The translations under genes were made by a program, and so were the position numbers. A stretch of DNA of 64,000 nt from NCBI RefSeq assembly GCF_052115385.1, contig NZ_JBFRGP010000017.1:4123-68122 (forward strand), read 5' to 3'. The DNA is from Dyella_D sp052115385 (GTDB lineage Bacteria; Pseudomonadota; Gammaproteobacteria; Xanthomonadales; Rhodanobacteraceae). Positions 7,686-16,714 of the stretch are shown here, piece after piece (the first letter of the stretch is position 1; each line of letters opens with the position of its first letter). Below the pieces are notes generated by a model. That model searched no databases and was not told where the DNA came from. It saw nothing but the letters and a program-made list of their open reading frames with translations.

Positions 7686-9407
7686 TCAGTCCTTGGTCAC
7701 GCGGTCGATCTCGGTCAGGCTGGTGACGCCCTGCTTGGCCTTCAACAGGGCCGACGCGCGCAGGTCGTTGACGCCCGCCTTGCGCGCCGCTTCAGCGATC
7801 TGCATCGCGTTGCCACCCTGCAGCACGATCTTCTGGATGTCCTCCAGCATCGGCATCACCTGATAGATGCCGACGCGGCCCTTGTAGCCTTCGTTGCAGT
7901 TGTCGCAGCCGACCGCTTCGTACAGGGTCAGGCCGGCGTCGATCTCTTCCTGGGTGAAGCCGGCGGCCAGCAGGGTCGCCGGTGGCAGGTCCAGCGGCTT
8001 CTTGCACTCGTGCAGGCGGCGGGCCAGGCGCTGGGCGATAATCAGGGTCACCGACGAGGTGATGTTGTAGGGCGCGATGCCCATGTTCATCAGGCGCGAG
8101 ATGGTCTGCGGCGCGTCGTTGGTATGCAGGGTGGACAGCACCATGTGGCCGGTCTGCGCCGCCTTGATGGCGATCTCGGCGGTTTCCAGGTCGCGGATTT
8201 CGCCGACCATGATCACGTCCGGATCCTGGCGCAGGAAGGAGCGCAGGGCTGCCGCGAAGGTCATGCCGCGCTTGGTGTTCTGCTGGACCTGGTTGATGCC
8301 CTCGACGCGGATTTCGACCGGGTCCTCGACCGTGGAGATGTTGCGCTCGTTGGTATTGAGGATATTGAGCGCCGTATACAGCGACACGGTCTTACCGGAG
8401 CCGGTGGGGCCGGTGACCAGCACCATGCCGTAGGGCTTGTGGATCGCGTCGACGTAGAGCTGCTTCTGCACTTCCTCGTAGCCGAGCTTGTCGATGCCCA
8501 TCTTGGCGGTCGAGGCGTCCAGGATACGCAGCACGATCTTCTCGCCGAACAGCGTGGGCAGCGTGCTGACGCGGAAGTCGACCGCGCGGCTCTTGGACAG
8601 GTTGAGCTTGATGCGGCCGTCCTGCGGCACGCGCCGCTCCGCGATGTCCAGGCCGGCCATCACCTTCAGGCGCGAGGAGATGCGCGAGGACAGCTTCATC
8701 GGCGGGCTGGCCACCGCGCGCAGCATGCCGTCCATGCGCAGGCGCACCCGGTAGTTGGTCTCGAACGGCTCGAAGTGGATGTCCGAGGCGCCGCGCTTGA
8801 TCGCGTCGACCAGGATCTTGTTGACGAACTTCACCACCGGCGCGTCGTCGTTCGCGTTGGCGTCGATGCCGGTGCTGTCGCCGTCCTCGTCGCCGGCCTC
8901 GAGCGCCAGTTCGTCCAGGTCGTCGCCGCCCAGGTCGGGGACTCGGGCGTTCATGGCGGTGAGCGCGCTCTCGATCACCCGGTGCAGCTGGGCCCGCTCG
9001 ACCAGGATCGGTTCCACCATGCAGTTGGAGTGGAACTTGATCTCGTCCAGGGCGTGCGACTGCATCGGGTCGGCGATGCCGACGAACAGGCGCTTGCCGC
9101 GGCGGAACAGGGGCAGGGCGTGATGCTTGTTGACCAGCGCCTCGCTGATCAGGTTGAGCGGCATGCTGGCCGGCTGCAGCGAGGACACATCCATCGCCGG
9201 CATGCCGAACTCGGCCGAGGCGAGCTGGGTGAGCCGGCTGCTGTCGATCAGGCCGTGGTCCAGCAGCCAGGCGGTCAGCGTGGTCTTGGCCTGGGTGGAG
9301 TCGAGTACCGCCTTGCGTACGTCCGGCTCGGGGAGGACCCCTTCGGACACCAGGCGGCGGGCCATGCCCGACAGCCCTGCCAGTGACGGTTGCATTTGCG
9401 TCGCCAT
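7686..9407 (-). CDS. pilB: Type IV pilus assembly ATPase
   Basis: Cytoplasmic hexameric motor that drives pilus extension. 573 aa. The order is MshEN-type N-terminal domain (about 1-150), then the secretion ATPase with Walker A GPTGSGKT (333-340), Asp box near STVEDPVEI, Walker B region DPDVIMVGEIRD (about 395-406) and the His box STLHTNDAP. A later zinc-binding set (CKK...CDNC) matches PilB rather than the retraction motor PilT. It is divergent from the glycan cluster, with about 235 bases between. Confidence 0.96.
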   Translation of the reverse strand: MATQMQPSLAGLSGMARRLVSEGVLPEPDVRKAVLDSTQAKTTLTAWLLDHGLIDSSRLTQLASAEFGMPAMDVSSLQPASMPLNLISEALVNKHHALPLFRRGKRLFVGIADPMQSHALDEIKFHSNCMVEPILVERAQLHRVIESALTAMNARVPDLGGDDLDELALEAGDEDGDSTGIDANANDDAPVVKFVNKILVDAIKRGASDIHFEPFETNYRVRLRMDGMLRAVASPPMKLSSRISSRLKVMAGLDIAERRVPQDGRIKLNLSKSRAVDFRVSTLPTLFGEKIVLRILDASTAKMGIDKLGYEEVQKQLYVDAIHKPYGMVLVTGPTGSGKTVSLYTALNILNTNERNISTVEDPVEIRVEGINQVQQNTKRGMTFAAALRSFLRQDPDVIMVGEIRDLETAEIAIKAAQTGHMVLSTLHTNDAPQTISRLMNMGIAPYNITSSVTLIIAQRLARRLHECKKPLDLPPATLLAAGFTQEEIDAGLTLYEAVGCDNCNEGYKGRVGIYQVMPMLEDIQKIVLQGGNAMQIAEAARKAGVNDLRASALLKAKQGVTSLTEIDRVTKD

Positions 9408-9643
9408 AACCTGAATGTCGCCCAGCCCCCTGATTGGCAGGGAATTTACCGCAGATGTCGTGACCGGTCACCCATCAGTCGGGGCCAATGACGATAAGGT
9501 GACTCCCTGCACAGTTTTGCCGGCTCCGCGGACTTTTGCGGCACGGCCGTTACGTCATGAAAACATGGCCGTTTCGTCAAATCGGCCACAGCCGCTCCGT
9601 CGTGGGCAGGCTATCATTCGCGTTTACGCTCGGGGGAGTCATT

Positions 9644-10498
9644 TTGGACCGTATCAGTATCGTTTTGCCGGCCAAGAACGAGGCCGCGGCCCTGAAGACC
9701 CTGCTGCCGCGCCTGCGGGCGACGCAGCCGGACGCCGAGATCATCGTGGTGGACGACGGCTCCACTGACGATACCCGCGAGATCTGCGGATCAGCCGACG
9801 TGCAATGCCTGTCCTCGCCGTACTCGATGGGCAACGGCGCGGCCGTCAAGCGCGGCGCCCGCGCGGCCAGCGGGGACATCCTGGTATTTATGGACGGCGA
9901 CGGGCAGCATGACCCGGCGGACATCGCCAGGCTGCTTGAGCGCTTGGCGGAGGGCTACGATATGGTGGTCGGCGCCCGTGACTGGGGTAGCCAGGCTGGC
10001 GTCGGCCGCGGCGTGGCCAATACGATCTATAACTGGCTGGCGACGCGGATGACGGGGCATGAGGTGGCGGATCTGACGTCAGGATTTCGCGCCGTGCGCG
10101 CCGAACGTTTCCGCGAGTTCCTGCACCTGCTGCCGAACGGATTTTCGTATCCGACGACCAGCACGATGGCGTTCTTCCGCAGCGCCTATCCCGTGGCGTA
10201 CCTGCCGATCAAGGCAGCGCAGCGAGTAGGCAAGAGCCATATCAAGCCATTGAAGGACGGCGTGCGGTTCCTGCTCATCATATTTAAGATCGCCACACTG
10301 TATTCGCCGCTGAAGCTGTTTGCGCCGACGGCCGTGGTGTTCTTCCTGCTCGGTTGCGCTAATTACGCGTGGACCTTCTCGCACGAAGGTCGCCTGACCA
10401 ACATGAGCACGCTGATGTGGAGCGCGGCGGTCATCATCTTCCTGATCGGCTTGGTCTCGGAGCAGATCACGGCGCTGATGTATCGGCGCGATGGTTGA
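9644..10498 (+). CDS. Family 2 glycosyltransferase, polyprenyl-phosphate type, with C-terminal membrane segments
   Basis: GT-A fold transferase of the dolichyl-phosphate mannose synthase/ArnC type: it opens DRISIVLPAKNEAAALK, has VVDDGSTDDT (about residues 37-46) and the acidic DGDGQHDPADI (about 86-96) for nucleotide-sugar and metal binding. Two hydrophobic segments close to the C-terminus (FAPTAVVFFLLGCANYAW, and a second ending IGLVSEQ) anchor it in the membrane. Such enzymes load a sugar onto undecaprenyl phosphate for use outside the cytoplasm. TTG 9644 is chosen because GGGGGAG lies about 7 bases before it; ATG 9557 would add 29 unsupported residues. First gene of the cluster. Confidence 0.85.
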   Translation: MDRISIVLPAKNEAAALKTLLPRLRATQPDAEIIVVDDGSTDDTREICGSADVQCLSSPYSMGNGAAVKRGARAASGDILVFMDGDGQHDPADIARLLERLAEGYDMVVGARDWGSQAGVGRGVANTIYNWLATRMTGHEVADLTSGFRAVRAERFREFLHLLPNGFSYPTTSTMAFFRSAYPVAYLPIKAAQRVGKSHIKPLKDGVRFLLIIFKIATLYSPLKLFAPTAVVFFLLGCANYAWTFSHEGRLTNMSTLMWSAAVIIFLIGLVSEQITALMYRRDG

Positions 10499-11672
10499 GC
10501 GACCCCGCTTCCTGCTAGTGACGCGCAACCTGCCGCCGCTTGTCGGTGGCATGGAGCGGCTAAACTGGCATATGGCCCAGGAACTCGCTCGCTATGGCGA
10601 GGTTCGGGTGATCGGTCCAGCCGGTTCCGCCGTGCAGGCTCCTGCTGGCGTGGAGATCGTGGAAGTTCCGCTCCGGCCATTGTGGAAATTCCTTGCTGGA
10701 GCATGTTTCGAAGCATGCAGGCTCGCGCGTCGCTGGCGTCCCGATGTGGTGATCGCCGGCAGCGGCCTCACCGCCTTGCCCGTCTGGCTCGCCGCGAGAA
10801 GCGCGAAAGCGCGCGCGGCAGCCTACGTGCATGGACTGGATATGGCAGTTTCGCATCCGGTCTATCGTGGACTGTGGTTCCCCGCGCTCCGGCGCATGGA
10901 ACGCATCATCGCCAACAGTGAGGCGACCCGTGCCTTGGCCATCTCGGCCGGCGTTGCCGCTTCGAAGATTCGTATCGTCCATCCCGGTGTACAAATGCCC
11001 GCGCTTCCCGATGCCGAAGCGACGAAGCGTTTTCGCGCGGAGCATGGTCTGAGCGATTGGCCCCTGCTCCTCTCGGTTGGACGCTTAAGCACTCGCAAGG
11101 GCATGCGCGAGTTCGTGCAGCGAGCCTTGCCGCGCATCGTGCAGTCCGTTCCGGAGGCCACCCTGCTGGTGGTGGGCGATGCGCCGAACGATGCGCTGCA
11201 TGCGGGAGCGCAGACGATCGATTCGATCAAGGCCGAGGCTGTCCGGGCCGGTGTGGCGGAGCGCCTGCGTTTTCTTGGCCAGATCACCGATTACGGCCAG
11301 CTGGGTGTGGTGTACGGTGCCGCCGATGTCCATGTGTTTCCGGTGCGCGAACTTCCCGGCGACCCCGAGGGATTCGGCATGGTTGCGGTGGAGGCGGCTG
11401 CCCATGGCTTGCCGACCGTGGCTTTCGCCACCGGTGGCGTGACCGATGCGGTCGCCGAAGGGCGGTCCGGGCGCCTGGTCAAGGCGGGCGACTACGAAGC
11501 GCTGGCCGACGCGGTGATAGATACATTGAAGTCCGGTGCCGAATTCGCGCAGCCTTGCCGGGATTTCGCCCAAGGATTTGCTTGGAACGCTTTTGGCGAT
11601 GGCGTAGCGCACGCGGTGTCCATGGACATCGTCGATACGCATCGTGCATCGGCGTCCAGTTCGAGAGGCTGA
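10491..11672 (+). CDS. Family 4 glycosyltransferase
   Basis: Retaining GT-B transferase, 393 aa. The N-terminal domain begins RFLLVTRNLPPLVGGMERL, a glycine-rich acceptor region. The C-terminal nucleotide-sugar domain holds LLSVGRLSTRKGM (about 196-208) and the acidic EGFGMVAVEAAAHGLPTVAF (about 293-312), the usual EX7E signature. No signal or membrane segments, so it probably works on the cytoplasmic face on a lipid-linked glycan. It overlaps the preceding gene by 8 bases and is followed 6 bases later by the flippase gene, so translation is probably coupled. Confidence 0.88.
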   Translation: MVERPRFLLVTRNLPPLVGGMERLNWHMAQELARYGEVRVIGPAGSAVQAPAGVEIVEVPLRPLWKFLAGACFEACRLARRWRPDVVIAGSGLTALPVWLAARSAKARAAAYVHGLDMAVSHPVYRGLWFPALRRMERIIANSEATRALAISAGVAASKIRIVHPGVQMPALPDAEATKRFRAEHGLSDWPLLLSVGRLSTRKGMREFVQRALPRIVQSVPEATLLVVGDAPNDALHAGAQTIDSIKAEAVRAGVAERLRFLGQITDYGQLGVVYGAADVHVFPVRELPGDPEGFGMVAVEAAAHGLPTVAFATGGVTDAVAEGRSGRLVKAGDYEALADAVIDTLKSGAEFAQPCRDFAQGFAWNAFGDGVAHAVSMDIVDTHRASASSSRG

Positions 11673-11678
11673 AGGCGC

Positions 11679-12965
11679 GTGGCGTCCTTTCTTCTTAGCA
11701 AAGTGGCTGCGCTGATTTCGTTCCGCGGCGGTTCGTTCGCGCGGAGTTCGCTGAACGTCATGGCTTGGAGCGCCGGTCGCCTGGGGGCGCAGCTGGCTTG
11801 GGTTCTATTGCTTGCGCGAGCGCTAGGGGCGTCGAGCTATGGCTTGTTTTCCGGCCTGGCTGCTCTTGCTTTGGCTATGAGCGGTTTTGTCGGTCTCGGG
11901 CTTGGGTTGCGCATGTATCAGGATGCCGCCCGTGACCCGCAAATGTTGAGCGAGCGTTGGCGGCAGGCTTCCTTGCTGACGGCGATCACCGGGGTGGCAC
12001 TGGCGGGGGTTTACCTGCTTGTCGCCCGAGAAATCTACGCGACGGCTGGCGGATCGCTGTTGTTGGCTATCGCGATATCCGAGCTGGTATGGGCGCCGTG
12101 GGTCACCCAGGTCGCCTACGCGTATGCGGCCCGCGGATGGATGGGGTTTGCATCGGCGGCCCCGGTGGTTCTTTCGATGGCTCGCGTTATCGCCGTGCTC
12201 TTGTTGCATCTGTTCCCCGCCGGAGTGAGCATCGATACCTATGCTTGGCTACATGGCTTGCTTACCGCCGCTGCATCGTTGCTCCTGATTCTGGACAGCC
12301 GGCGCCGACTTGCCATCGAATCGGCAGGAAGCGCAGTTCGCTGGAGCGATATTCGATCCGGCTTGGGCTTCTCCGCCATGCAGGCGAGCACGCTTGCGCT
12401 TAGCACGCTGGACAAGTCATTCGCACTCCTTTGGGGCGGGGAGGCATTGGCTGGGCGCTACGTCGCGGCGAACCGATTCGTAAGCGTCGCGGCCCTCCCT
12501 ATCGATGCCATGGTGACAGCGGCTTTGCCCAGACTGTTTCGAGCGGTCGACAAGCCGATGGGTGCGGTACGGGCCCTGTCGTTGCTCGCCTTCGGCGCCG
12601 GAGGGTATGGCGTCGTGATGGGAGGGGTGGTTTGGCTCGGCAGCGGTCTGGTGCCGTGGCTTCTTGGCCCGAGCTTCGCTGAGTCTGCCGCGGCTGTACG
12701 TTTGCTGGCGCTGTACGTGCCCCTGTACTGCCTGCGTATCCTGGGAACCAATGCCCTGCTGGGTCTGGGGTGGAAAAGTTGGCGCTTCTTCAGCGAGGTG
12801 CTGGCCGTCTGCGCCATGGCGGCTGGTATCGCGTGGCGTGCGCCAATTGCCGGGCTTGAGGGCGTGGTGGAAGTAGTGCTTGGTGCCGAGGCTCTTCTTG
12901 GGGTGCTCGTATGGGGCCGTGTGGTCTACGGCATGACGCGGCGGATTAAAAAAATACATGAGTAA
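11679..12965 (+). CDS. Polysaccharide flippase-like membrane protein (Wzx/MATE type)
   Basis: 428 aa made almost wholly of hydrophobic helices, about 12, with the MATE/Wzx-type opening (NVMAWSAGRLGAQLAWVLLL, then RALGASSYGLFSGLAALALA). This architecture fits proteins that flip undecaprenyl-linked oligosaccharides across the inner membrane. The start is GTG 11679 directly after the previous gene. Its substrate would be the glycan built by the surrounding transferases; no polymerase of clear Wzy type is visible in the window, so the product may be a short oligosaccharide. Confidence 0.8.
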   Translation: MASFLLSKVAALISFRGGSFARSSLNVMAWSAGRLGAQLAWVLLLARALGASSYGLFSGLAALALAMSGFVGLGLGLRMYQDAARDPQMLSERWRQASLLTAITGVALAGVYLLVAREIYATAGGSLLLAIAISELVWAPWVTQVAYAYAARGWMGFASAAPVVLSMARVIAVLLLHLFPAGVSIDTYAWLHGLLTAAASLLLILDSRRRLAIESAGSAVRWSDIRSGLGFSAMQASTLALSTLDKSFALLWGGEALAGRYVAANRFVSVAALPIDAMVTAALPRLFRAVDKPMGAVRALSLLAFGAGGYGVVMGGVVWLGSGLVPWLLGPSFAESAAAVRLLALYVPLYCLRILGTNALLGLGWKSWRFFSEVLAVCAMAAGIAWRAPIAGLEGVVEVVLGAEALLGVLVWGRVVYGMTRRIKKIHE

Positions 12966-13725
12966 CGACTACCTGCATTCCGTGCGCGAGTATGAGCTTG
13001 GTCTCGTGATCGCCGAGCTTCCCGGTCCGGGTTCGGCTCAGGCAGGCGTGCGGGTATTGGACATCGGTGCCGGCACGGGGCATCAGTCGGCGCTGCTGCA
13101 GGCTCACGGATATCGGGTGACGGCGGTCGACCTCCCTGTGAGCAGCTATGCCGCCGAGCGGGTCTTTCCGGTGGTCGATTACGATGGAACCCGATTGCCG
13201 CTGCCCGATTCGTCGGTGGATGTGGTGTTCAGCTCCAACGTGCTGGAACATGTCTCCTCCATCGGACCCCTGCTGGATGAATGCCGGCGCGTCATGGCCA
13301 GCGGTGCGCTCGCCGTACATGTGCTGCCGACGCCTGCTTGGCGGTGGTGGACCAGCTTGACGCACTACCCCTGGCTGTTTACCAGAGTCTGGCGTCGGCT
13401 CGCCGGGCCAGTGCCCAAAGGCAAAGGAGGAGGCGGCAAGCCGCCAAGACCCTGGTGGACCATGTTGTGGCCGGAGCGTCATGGCGAGCGAGGCACGACG
13501 CTTACCGAGGCTCGTTATTTTTCAGAGCGGTGCTGGCAAGCGATGTTTGCCGAGGCGGGCTTCCGGGTCGAAAAAAGTTATCCGACCGGGCTGTTCTATA
13601 CCGGGAACATGCTTTTCGCCGAGCGCTTGCCGATATCCGCACGCCGCTGGCTTTCCCGATGGCTGGGATCATCGTGCCGCGTATACGTGATGCGCGTGGC
13701 CCGTGCTGGCCGCGATGGCTCTTAA
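12958..13725 (+). CDS. SAM-dependent methyltransferase (Methyltransf_11 type)
   Basis: 255 aa class I methyltransferase. Motif I is VLDIGAGTGHQSALL (about 33-47), the acidic motif II AVDLP follows and the post-motif region DVVFSSNVLEHV (about 88-99) is typical of the Methyltransf_11 family. The middle has an unusual Trp- and Gly/Lys-rich insert (WRWWTSL, KGKGGGGKPPRPWW). Overlap of 8 bases with the flippase gene suggests a glycan-modifying role such as O-methylation of a sugar. Exact substrate unknown. Confidence 0.8.
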   Translation: MSNDYLHSVREYELGLVIAELPGPGSAQAGVRVLDIGAGTGHQSALLQAHGYRVTAVDLPVSSYAAERVFPVVDYDGTRLPLPDSSVDVVFSSNVLEHVSSIGPLLDECRRVMASGALAVHVLPTPAWRWWTSLTHYPWLFTRVWRRLAGPVPKGKGGGGKPPRPWWTMLWPERHGERGTTLTEARYFSERCWQAMFAEAGFRVEKSYPTGLFYTGNMLFAERLPISARRWLSRWLGSSCRVYVMRVARAGRDGS

Positions 13726-13753
13726 GATTCCATAGAGTGTTGCCAAGATCCGA

Positions 13754-14734
13754 ATGAATACACCGACAACTCCATGCTCCCGTTTGGTCGACCCCCGATC
13801 CGGCTCGCCGCTCGAACGGAGCGAAGCTGCGTACATCGCGCAGGACGGCACCAGCTATCCGATCGTGGATGGCGTGCCGCGCTTTGTTGCCGGCGAAAAC
13901 TACGCACGTGCCTTCGGTGAACAATGGGTGCGGTTTCCAAGGACTCAGCTGGATTCGGCGACGGGCATTCCCTTGTCAGCCACTCGCCTGGAGCGCTGCC
14001 TTGGGCAAAGCCTGGCATCGCTCGACGGGCAGCTGGTTCTGGAGGCAGGCTCGGGCGCCGGGAGGTTTACCGAAATTCTGCTGAAGCATGGAGCGGTACT
14101 CGACTCGTTCGACTTCTCCGGCGCTGTCGCAGCGAACAAGGCCAACAATGGGGCGAGCGATCGGCTGTGCCTCGTTCAGGCGGACATACGCCAGATGCCC
14201 TTCCCCCGGGAAGCCTATGCCCTCGTGCTTTGCCTGGGCGTGGTGCAGCATACGCCGGACTCCGAAGAGAGCATCCGTGCACTGTGGTCGCGGGTGCGGC
14301 CCGGTGGTCGGCTGGTATTCGACCATTACCGGTGGAAGCTGAGGAACTTCATGCCGCCGCCGCTCGGTGTCGCGGGCCTGTTCTATCGCTGGTATTTCCT
14401 GCGCCTTCCGAAGGAGCGGCAGTTCGCCGCCGTCAAGCGAGTGTTCGATTTCTGGTTCCCATTGGTATGGCGCTTTCGCGAGTCGAAGGTTGCCCAGTTC
14501 GTACTCAGTAGAATGAATCCGATCGTCAATTATTACCCGCATTTCGGATTGCGTGATCGGGAGATGTACTACGACTGGATGTTGCTCGATACCAACGATG
14601 CAATGACCGATGTCTACAAGCATCGACGGACCGCCAAGCAGATTCGGAGCTTTCTGGAGCAATTGGGAGCGACCGATATCCAAGTGACTCATGGTGGCAA
14701 CGGCGTGGAGGCCTCATGCAGGAAGCCGCTATGA
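13754..14734 (+). CDS. SAM-dependent methyltransferase with N-terminal Trm112-like segment
   Basis: 326 aa. The first 45 residues (LVDPRSGSPLERSE, then SYPIVDGVPRFV) resemble the Trm112/YbaR-type segment often fused to methyltransferases, here without an obvious zinc cysteine set. The methyltransferase core has VLEAGSGAGRFTEIL (about 95-109), FDFSGAV and ALVLCLGVVQHT (about 157-168). The C-terminal third carries many Trp, Tyr and Arg. It follows the other methyltransferase in the same direction and probably modifies the same glycan or its lipid carrier intermediate. Confidence 0.78.
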   Translation: MNTPTTPCSRLVDPRSGSPLERSEAAYIAQDGTSYPIVDGVPRFVAGENYARAFGEQWVRFPRTQLDSATGIPLSATRLERCLGQSLASLDGQLVLEAGSGAGRFTEILLKHGAVLDSFDFSGAVAANKANNGASDRLCLVQADIRQMPFPREAYALVLCLGVVQHTPDSEESIRALWSRVRPGGRLVFDHYRWKLRNFMPPPLGVAGLFYRWYFLRLPKERQFAAVKRVFDFWFPLVWRFRESKVAQFVLSRMNPIVNYYPHFGLRDREMYYDWMLLDTNDAMTDVYKHRRTAKQIRSFLEQLGATDIQVTHGGNGVEASCRKPL

Positions 14735-14794
14735 AGTCGGGTAGCTACCTATGCTTGTACATGAAGAGTTTCCCTGCCGATTGAGCCACCTCCA

Positions 14795-16714
14795 ATGTGC
14801 GGAATAGCAGGATTTCTGGGAAATGCAGCCATGGGGGCGGAGTCTCTGCTCTTATCCATGGGTTCATCGCTGCGTCATCGCGGCCCGGATGACGCTGGCA
14901 TATGGTTTGACGACCGGATCGGCGTGGGCCTGGCTCATCGCAGGCTTGCAGTGGTCGATCTTTCGCCTGCGGGTGCACAGCCCATGCATTCCCATGACGG
15001 AAGGTATGTGCTTTCGTTCAATGGCGAAATCTACAACCATTCCGAGTTACGTCAGGCGCTGATAGAGGCCGGCGTATCGGGATGGCATGGCCATTCCGAT
15101 ACGGAGGTGTTGCTCGCGGCCGTTGTCGAGTGGGGCTTGGATGAAGCGTTGCGCCGCTGCAACGGCATGTTTGCCATCGCACTGTGGGATCGTTCAAGCG
15201 AACAGCTTGTACTCGCGCGCGACCGCACGGGCGAAAAGCCGTTATACGTAGGGTGGGTCTCCGGTGCGCTCGTATTCGGCTCCGAATTGAGGGCTTTGCG
15301 TTGCCATCCGGAATGGAAGAGAGAGGTCGAACCCTCAGCGCTTGCGCTCATGCTCCGGCTCGGCTACGTGCCTGCGCCGTGGAGCATCCAGAAGAACGTG
15401 TTCAAGCTGCCCGCGGCGAGCTTGCTAAGACTACGTATCGCAGATGCTGCCGCGCCGCTGTCGATCGAGGCATTTACGGCGAGGCTGGAGGCTTACTGGA
15501 GCCTCGATGAAACCGTCGGGCAAGCACTGGCGCACCCGTGGGACGGGACGGAGGACGGCGCCATAGACGCCTTGCAGGCGCTGCTCGACGACGCCGTGCG
15601 CATCCGCATGATGGCTGATGTTTCCGTTGGGGCTCTGTTGTCGGGTGGAGTCGATTCGAGTCTGGTCGTGGCCAGCATGCAGCGCCAGTCGCGTTCACCC
15701 GTTCGAACCTTCACGGTCGGCTTCGATGAAGTGGCCTTGGACGAATCCGGTCCGGCACGCGATATCGCTCAGCTTCTGGGTACCGAGCACGAAGAGATCA
15801 GGGTATCCGCGTCGCATGCGCTGGATATGGTGGCCCGTTTGCCCGATGTCTACGACGAACCCTTTGCTGACGTGGCGCAGATTCCTGCTTTGCTGGTTTG
15901 CGAAGCTGCCAGGAAGCGAGTGACGGTGGCCCTGACCGGAGATGGCGGCGACGAACTGTTCCACGGCTACCAGCGCTATCTGAATGCCGAGAGTTCGTGG
16001 GGCATACTTCATGGGCTGGGCGAGGGCGGCAGGCGGGTGGCCGGAGGGGTTCTGGAGCAGGCCGGGCGGCTGGCTCCTCGCGGAAAGCGGTCGGCGTCCT
16101 TGCTCAGGCAGGCCGCACGTATTCCGGCGATCGATGGAGACGACTATTACGCGAGGTTGCTTGCTTTCACGGGCGGCGGGGGTGGGATAGGGGGCGAGGT
16201 GCTCTCACGCGGCTTGCGCTGGGCGTGGCCCCGTATTCCAACGAACGTCAGTGGCTTGGCGCAGCGAATGCGCTATGTGGATCAGCGACTGAGCCTTCCC
16301 GAGGGTATCCACAGCAAGCTCGATCGGGCGAGTATGGCGGTGGCGCTGGAGCTGCGCGTGCCGCTCCTGGATCCTCGTCTTCTTGCCTTGTCCTGGCGCA
16401 TGCCGCAGCGATGGTTGGCGCGGCGCGGCACAGGCAAGCTGTTGCTGAGAAAGATGCTGGGAAGGCAGCTTCCTTCCTCGCTGGCGTCGCGTCCGAAGCA
16501 CGGTTTCGATGTGCCGATCAGTGCGTGGCTTCGCGGACCCTTGCGCGAATGGGCGGCCGATTTATTGAGCGACGAAGCGTTGAGGCGTGATGCATGGATA
16601 GATGCGAAGGTGGTCCGCTCATTGTTTGACGACCATTTGTCCGGGCGCGCGGACTATGGGTATGCCTTATGGGCGCTGCTCATGTACTTGAGCTGGAGCG
16701 CTCGCCATGGCTGA
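14795..16714 (+). CDS. asnB: Asparagine synthase (glutamine-hydrolysing) family amidotransferase
   Basis: 639 aa AsnB-type protein. Cys2 of MCGIAGFLG is the glutaminase nucleophile, and LRHRGPDDAG, SFNGEIYNH and DRTGEKPLY complete the class II glutamine amidotransferase domain (about 1-200). The synthetase domain starts about residue 255 with the ATP PP-loop LLSGGVDSSLV and ends DGGDELFHGYQRY and RPKHGFDVP-type blocks. In polysaccharide loci such enzymes amidate uronic acids or other sugar carboxylates instead of making asparagine. It overlaps the next glycosyltransferase by 8 bases, which favours that role here; free asparagine synthesis cannot be excluded. Confidence 0.88.
   Translation: MCGIAGFLGNAAMGAESLLLSMGSSLRHRGPDDAGIWFDDRIGVGLAHRRLAVVDLSPAGAQPMHSHDGRYVLSFNGEIYNHSELRQALIEAGVSGWHGHSDTEVLLAAVVEWGLDEALRRCNGMFAIALWDRSSEQLVLARDRTGEKPLYVGWVSGALVFGSELRALRCHPEWKREVEPSALALMLRLGYVPAPWSIQKNVFKLPAASLLRLRIADAAAPLSIEAFTARLEAYWSLDETVGQALAHPWDGTEDGAIDALQALLDDAVRIRMMADVSVGALLSGGVDSSLVVASMQRQSRSPVRTFTVGFDEVALDESGPARDIAQLLGTEHEEIRVSASHALDMVARLPDVYDEPFADVAQIPALLVCEAARKRVTVALTGDGGDELFHGYQRYLNAESSWGILHGLGEGGRRVAGGVLEQAGRLAPRGKRSASLLRQAARIPAIDGDDYYARLLAFTGGGGGIGGEVLSRGLRWAWPRIPTNVSGLAQRMRYVDQRLSLPEGIHSKLDRASMAVALELRVPLLDPRLLALSWRMPQRWLARRGTGKLLLRKMLGRQLPSSLASRPKHGFDVPISAWLRGPLREWAADLLSDEALRRDAWIDAKVVRSLFDDHLSGRADYGYALWALLMYLSWSARHG

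Noticed and set aside
5427..9386. Very long plus-strand open frames opposite pilC and pilB
   Set aside because: They are mirror frames of high-GC genes: rich in Ala, Gly, Arg, Val and His, without family motifs, while the minus strand encodes complete PilB and PilC.
9490..9540. Sigma-54 promoter for pilB (minus strand CGGCAA...TGTGCA)
   Set aside because: The GG and GC elements are 11 instead of 12 bases apart, which sigma-54 does not tolerate well.
9557..9643. Upstream ATG for the GT2 gene
   Set aside because: Would add residues without family similarity, while TTG 9644 has a strong GGGGGAG site at the right distance and the family start DRISIVLPAKNE.
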